Shown piece by piece: positions 7,137-9,642 of a stretch of 9,642 nt of DNA (its first letter is position 1; each line of letters opens with the position of its first letter). This stretch comes from Enterosoma sp964427595 (GTDB taxonomy: Bacteria > Bacillota_I > Bacilli_A > RFN20 > CAG-288). Both the position numbers and the translations under genes were made by a program. Under the pieces are notes generated by a model that did not search any database, had not been told where the DNA came from, and saw nothing but the letters and a program-made list of their open reading frames with translations. The stretch is taken from assembly GCA_964427595.1 (NCBI GenBank), contig CAYRUQ010000032.1:1-9642 (forward strand). The letters are read 5' to 3'.

Positions 7137-7160
7137 AAAAAACGGGGTTATTTAACCCCG
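7137..7160 (-). terminator. Strong intrinsic terminator between fakA and recG
   Basis: On the minus strand CGGGGTT (7160-7154) pairs perfectly with AACCCCG (7149-7143) around the loop AAAT, and six T (7142-7137) follow. The stem starts 5 bases after the fakA stop. It is the most GC-rich, cleanest terminator in the window and should end the asp23-fakA transcript. The T-run stops only 6 bases before the recG ATG. Confidence 0.85.
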
Positions 7161-7165
7161 AGAAA

Positions 7166-8896
7166 TCATTCGACAGCGACAAAGAAGGAGTAGACCGGTT
7201 GTTTACCATCTTCGATAGTGATGTCACAATCATCACCATACTTTTCATTGATGACTTCTTCAACCTGTTCTCTCTCTTCTTCAGTGACATCCTCTCCGCA
7301 GATGATGTTGATCATCGAAGAATCTTCATCGACCATATGAGAAAGCATATCAGTCAGAGTGTTGATCTTGTGTTTATGACAGCAGACGATCTTCTTTCCG
7401 GTGATACCCATGAAGTGATCTTTTTCAACAGTGACACCATCGATAGTAGTGTCTTTGATCGCATAAGTGATCTCACCAGATTTGACGACGGCGATGTTAT
7501 CGACCATGTTGGATTCATTCTCTTCAAAAGAAGCACCAGCATTGAAGACCATGCAGGCGACTAGGCCTTCAGGAATGGTCTTAGTCGGGATGACTTTGAT
7601 ATCATAGTCATCTTTGAGAAGATCAGCAGCTTGATTAGCAGCCATCACGATGTTGGAGTTATTAGGGAAGACGAAGATGTGATGAGCGTTAGTCTTCTTG
7701 ATCGTCTCGACGAAATCAGCAGTTGAAGGGTTCATCGTCTGACCACCGCTGATGATATAAACTTCATCATAAAGAGAGGAGAAGAGATCTTCGATACCTT
7801 TACCGACAGCGACGGTGATGAGAGCATATTCGCTTTGAGGTTTGCTGACCTTAGGAGCAGCGGTAGTGACTTCGATCTTTCCTTCTTCACTTGTCGCATT
7901 ATCATCCATCATCAACTCTTCATGTTGTTCAGACATGTTGTCGATCTTAATCATCTTAAACTCACCAAATTGCTGAGCATAAGTGAGGATATTACCAGGA
8001 CGAAGGGTGTGGATATGAACTTTGACCAAGTCTTGATCAGAGACACAGACGATCGAGTTACCATGAGCCTCTAAGACTGCTTTAAACTTCTTCTCGTTAT
8101 AAACTTTCTTATCAGAAGGCATCTTCTTGGGATCAGGAAGCTGCATCAAGAACTGAGTGCAGTAACCGAATTCCTCGTGTTTGAACTTAGCTTGAACATT
8201 GCCGTGTTCAACATTAGAAGTAGGCTTGTTGCTGACATAAGGACCACCAGTCTCAGTGACAGAAGCCATGTCCTTCTCGACAATCTGATTATGAAGAGCT
8301 TTAGCGAAGCCTTCTAAGACTTTACATAAACCAGCACCACCACTATCGACGACACCGACTTCCTTTAAAACAGGAAGAAGATCAGGAGTTCTCTCTAATG
8401 ATTTCTTTGCTTCTTCAAGAAGGATATCAAGACATTCATCGATAGGCATATCCTTCTCAACTTTGTCATATAAAACGGTGGAAGCTTCTCTGATGACGGT
8501 GAGAATAGTACCTTCAACCGGTCTCATGACCGCTTTATAAGCGACAGTTCTGCCATTGACGAAAGCATTAGCTAATCCGATAGCATCGACTTCATCCTTA
8601 TTCTCAAGTCCTTCAGCAAAACCACGGAAGATTTGAGAAAGGATGACACCAGAGTTTCCTCTAGCACCCATCAAAAGACCACGAGCGAAGTCTTTAGCGA
8701 CTTGAGAGACGGAGTTGGTGTTCTTAGAGAAGACCTCTTTAACACCAGAAGACATCGTCAGATTCATATTAGTTCCCGTATCACCATCAGGGACAGGGAA
8801 GACATTTAACGAGTCGATCTCAGGATAAGAGTTATAAAGGTTATTAGATCCAGAGATCAACATCTGTTTGAGAATAACACCATCGATTTTAACCAT
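7166..8896 (-). CDS. fakA: Fatty-acid kinase catalytic subunit FakA (DAK/YloV family)
   Basis: DhaL-type kinase. In Staphylococcus, FakA phosphorylates a fatty acid held by a FakB carrier to give acyl-phosphate for phospholipid synthesis. It has 576 residues, close to the family norm. The N-terminal DhaL domain (about 1-200) has the metal/nucleotide motif PDGDTGTNM (36-44), GARGNSGVILSQ (77-88), a conserved VIREAS (134-139) and VVDSGGAGL (182-190). The middle domain has HGNSIVCV (278-285) and VKVHIHT (291-297). The C-terminal domain (about 355-576) includes ISGGQTMNPS (382-391), FPNNSNI (410-416) and VIPTKTIPEGL (435-445), which is diagnostic of YloV/FakA. GAGG lies 7 bases before the ATG, and 17 bases separate it from asp23. 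No FakB (DegV) gene is in the window. The assignment to fatty-acid kinase rests on family knowledge. The stop is TGA, directly before the terminator. Confidence 0.94.
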   Translation of the reverse strand: MVKIDGVILKQMLISGSNNLYNSYPEIDSLNVFPVPDGDTGTNMNLTMSSGVKEVFSKNTNSVSQVAKDFARGLLMGARGNSGVILSQIFRGFAEGLENKDEVDAIGLANAFVNGRTVAYKAVMRPVEGTILTVIREASTVLYDKVEKDMPIDECLDILLEEAKKSLERTPDLLPVLKEVGVVDSGGAGLCKVLEGFAKALHNQIVEKDMASVTETGGPYVSNKPTSNVEHGNVQAKFKHEEFGYCTQFLMQLPDPKKMPSDKKVYNEKKFKAVLEAHGNSIVCVSDQDLVKVHIHTLRPGNILTYAQQFGEFKMIKIDNMSEQHEELMMDDNATSEEGKIEVTTAAPKVSKPQSEYALITVAVGKGIEDLFSSLYDEVYIISGGQTMNPSTADFVETIKKTNAHHIFVFPNNSNIVMAANQAADLLKDDYDIKVIPTKTIPEGLVACMVFNAGASFEENESNMVDNIAVVKSGEITYAIKDTTIDGVTVEKDHFMGITGKKIVCCHKHKINTLTDMLSHMVDEDSSMINIICGEDVTEEEREQVEEVINEKYGDDCDITIEDGKQPVYSFFVAVE

Positions 8897-8913
8897 AGTA
8901 AAACCTCAATTAA

Positions 8914-9264
8914 TCATTTAATCGCAAGAATATAAACGTTGATGACAGGGACATTGATACCGAACGTTTTATTCAAATAATAAGAGACTTGTTTTTGTAC
9001 TTCCGAGGCGACCTCGCTGATCTTGACTTCTTTAGAAACATAAAGATAAAGCGAGACTTCGTAACCATTCTTCAATTTGTGAACAGCCACACCATCTGAA
9101 TAATTCTCAGCAGAAAGAATACCTTTTAAAGGATTACGAAAATTCTTCTTATTGATAAGTCCTAAAACACCATAAACCTTAGTAGCGGTATTACCGACTA
9201 TATCAGCGACTGCTTTTATTGAAATATCAATTTTTCCGAGATTCGTTGATTCACCGATATTCAT
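8914..9264 (-). CDS. Asp23/Gls24 family envelope stress protein (YloU-like)
   Basis: Small Asp23-domain protein of 116 residues. The domain begins with the typical GKIDISIKAVADIVG (10-24), followed by ATKVYGVLGL (27-36), and it has a conserved amphipathic pattern (YEVSLYLYVSKEVKISEVAS, 68-87) in which a beta strand leads into a helix. The C-terminal part NVPVINVYILAIK (104-116) is also typical. Members bind the cytoplasmic face of the membrane or respond to envelope stress in Staphylococcus, but the YloU branch beside fakA has no settled biochemical role. GAGG lies 7 to 8 bases before the ATG, within AGAGGT (9272-9277). It is the first gene of the asp23-fakA unit, with a good promoter about 28 bases upstream. 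In Bacillus the divergent neighbour is rpmB; here a 5S rRNA lies upstream instead. The stop is TGA. Confidence 0.93.
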   Translation of the reverse strand: MNIGESTNLGKIDISIKAVADIVGNTATKVYGVLGLINKKNFRNPLKGILSAENYSDGVAVHKLKNGYEVSLYLYVSKEVKISEVASEVQKQVSYYLNKTFGINVPVINVYILAIK

Positions 9265-9291
9265 AGAAAGTACCTCTTCAGATACCGGAAT

Positions 9292-9320
9292 ATTTTAACA
9301 AAACAGAAAAGTTAAAACAA
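9292..9320 (-). promoter_or_regulatory. Sigma-A-type promoter of asp23-fakA
   Basis: On the minus strand TTGTTT (9320-9315), a 17-base spacer and TAAAAT (9297-9292) match the housekeeping consensus at five or more of the key positions. Transcription would begin near 9285, leaving a leader of about 20 bases that includes the SD AGAGGT. This is the best promoter match in the upstream gap. Confidence 0.55.
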
Positions 9321-9327
9321 CTTTCAT

Positions 9328-9356
9328 AAAATCTAGGAGACTACCATCTCCTAAAA
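9328..9356 (-). terminator. Terminator-like hairpin just upstream of the asp23 promoter
   Basis: On the minus strand TAGGAGA (9353-9347) pairs with TCTCCTA around the loop TGGTAG. A G-T wobble and one further T-A pair extend the stem to nine pairs. TTTT (9331-9328) follows. It lies 8 bases before the -35 element and would block readthrough from the rRNA side. The short T-run makes it moderate at best. Confidence 0.45.
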
Positions 9357-9390
9357 GTAAGTGCTTCAAAATGAAATCAAAGGAATCTCA

Positions 9391-9438
9391 AATAAAAAAT
9401 CTCTCCTTTTTGATGAAGAAAAGATCAGTTAGAGAGAT
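9391..9438 (-). terminator. Bulged intrinsic terminator in the 5S-asp23 gap
   Basis: On the minus strand ATCTCTC (9438-9432) pairs with GAGAGAT (9405-9399). Inside it CTTTT (9423-9419) pairs with AAAAG (9410-9406) around an 8-base loop. The two stems are contiguous on the 3' side and separated by an 8-base bulge on the 5' side. TTTTTATT (9398-9391) follows. This fits a terminator for minus-strand transcripts coming from the rRNA side or starting inside the gap. Confidence 0.5.
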
Positions 9439-9599
9439 ATTTTATTGTCAACTATAGTTGTATCTTATATGTTTTGAGTAAAATTGCTTTATTTAAATAA
9501 AATTGAAGAATGCAAACTTTATCGACACGAATTAAATAAGAACAACTGGTCAATTTTAAATGATAAGAAAATAAAATCAGATTTCAAACCACAAAAAAA

Positions 9600-9642
9600 G
9601 GCGGCTGCAGCTATCTTCCCGATAAGGTATTGTCGCCGTCCG
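9600..9642 (-). rRNA. rrf: 5S ribosomal RNA, 3' part only (5' end beyond window)
   Basis: The minus-strand reading of the last 43 bases matches the 3' third of 5S rRNA. It shows the loop E/helix IV region ACGGCGACAATACC, then the characteristic GGGAAGATAGC, and ends in GCAGCCGCC, the 3' arm of helix I. The pattern is close to Mollicutes-type 5S (ACGGTGACGATA... ATAGC...GCTGCC), which I recall from the family rather than from a search. The 5' two thirds, including the GGCGGC-like partner of helix I, lie outside. TTTTTTT (9599-9593) follows immediately. The upstream 23S/16S genes would be further right. Confidence 0.75.

Larger units (their letters stand above)
9265..9599. other. Non-coding AT-rich gap between 5S rRNA and asp23
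   Basis: These 335 bases hold no convincing gene on either strand; the longest plus-strand frame from an ATG is 28 codons without an SD. The gap contains the asp23 promoter, two minus-strand terminator-like hairpins, the U7 tract after the 5S rRNA, and two perfect palindromes: CAACTATAGTTG (9449-9460) and TTTATTTAAATAAA (9488-9501). No tRNA cloverleaf or TTCGA-type T-loop was seen. Confidence 0.7.

Noticed and set aside
7199..7564. Plus-strand open frame of about 120 codons inside fakA
   Set aside because: It is antisense to a clearly conserved FakA C-terminal domain, and has no SD and no recognisable family features. Frames at 3308-3604, 3981-4163, 4524-4727, 4857-5057, 5625-5810 and 7835-8074 were discarded for the same reasons.
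115..9264. Mycoplasma-type genetic code (TGA as Trp)
   Set aside because: TGA ends asp23, fakA, plsX, ftsY, the 83-residue gene and ylxM at exactly the expected family lengths, and the tryptophans checked in the 83-residue protein are TGG.
9445..9450. Perfect TTGACA hexamer on the minus strand
   Set aside because: No reasonable -10 lies 15-19 bases downstream on the minus strand, and transcription from it would run straight into a terminator.
9371..9457. 28-codon plus-strand frame in the gap upstream of asp23
   Set aside because: It has no SD, no promoter and no recognisable motif, and it overlaps a hairpin that reads better as a minus-strand terminator.
1..9642. A hidden defence, CRISPR, phage or mobile system
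   Set aside because: No spaced direct repeats, no Cas or toxin-antitoxin proteins, and no transposase or integrase motifs were visible. Apart from the small membrane protein, every gene is a known housekeeping family.

Overview
The window is a compact housekeeping segment in which every convincing gene lies on the minus strand. It suggests an AT-rich, low-GC Gram-positive bacterium of the Bacilli/Mollicutes-adjacent type (Acholeplasma-, Erysipelotrichia- or RF39-like). The reasons are the order asp23-fakA-recG-plsX-rnc-ftsY-ylxM-ffh, purine-rich Shine-Dalgarno (SD) sites, and a 5S rRNA 3' end that resembles Mollicutes 5S. TGA is used as a stop in six of the nine genes, so this is the standard bacterial code and not the Mycoplasma code. 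I see no phage, CRISPR, transposase or defence genes.

Reading along the minus strand from the right edge: (1) 9642-9600 is the 3' end of a 5S rRNA, followed directly by a U7 tract. (2) 9599-9265 is AT-rich and non-coding. It holds two tandem terminator-like hairpins and a good promoter for the next unit. (3) asp23 and fakA form a two-gene unit closed by a strong intrinsic terminator (7137-7160). (4) recG starts 6 bases after the terminator's T-run, with no visible SD. (5) After a 144-base gap with a candidate extended -10 promoter come plsX, rnc, ftsY, an 83-residue membrane protein, ylxM and ffh. These six are overlapping or 1 base apart, and are probably one transcript. (6) Bases 1-114 hold hairpins that may end the ffh transcript and a convergent transcript from the left.

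Two themes link the genes. The first is membrane-lipid supply: FakA (fatty-acid kinase) and PlsX (acyl-ACP:phosphate acyltransferase) both yield acyl-phosphate for glycerolipid synthesis. The fabD/fabG/acpP genes that sit beside plsX in many Firmicutes are absent from this position. The second is co-translational membrane targeting: FtsY (receptor), YlxM (accessory HTH protein) and Ffh (SRP GTPase) are translationally packed together, with an unrecognised three-helix membrane protein wedged between FtsY and YlxM. That protein is the most interesting unknown in the window. RNase III and RecG are ordinary family members with a few unusual motif residues.
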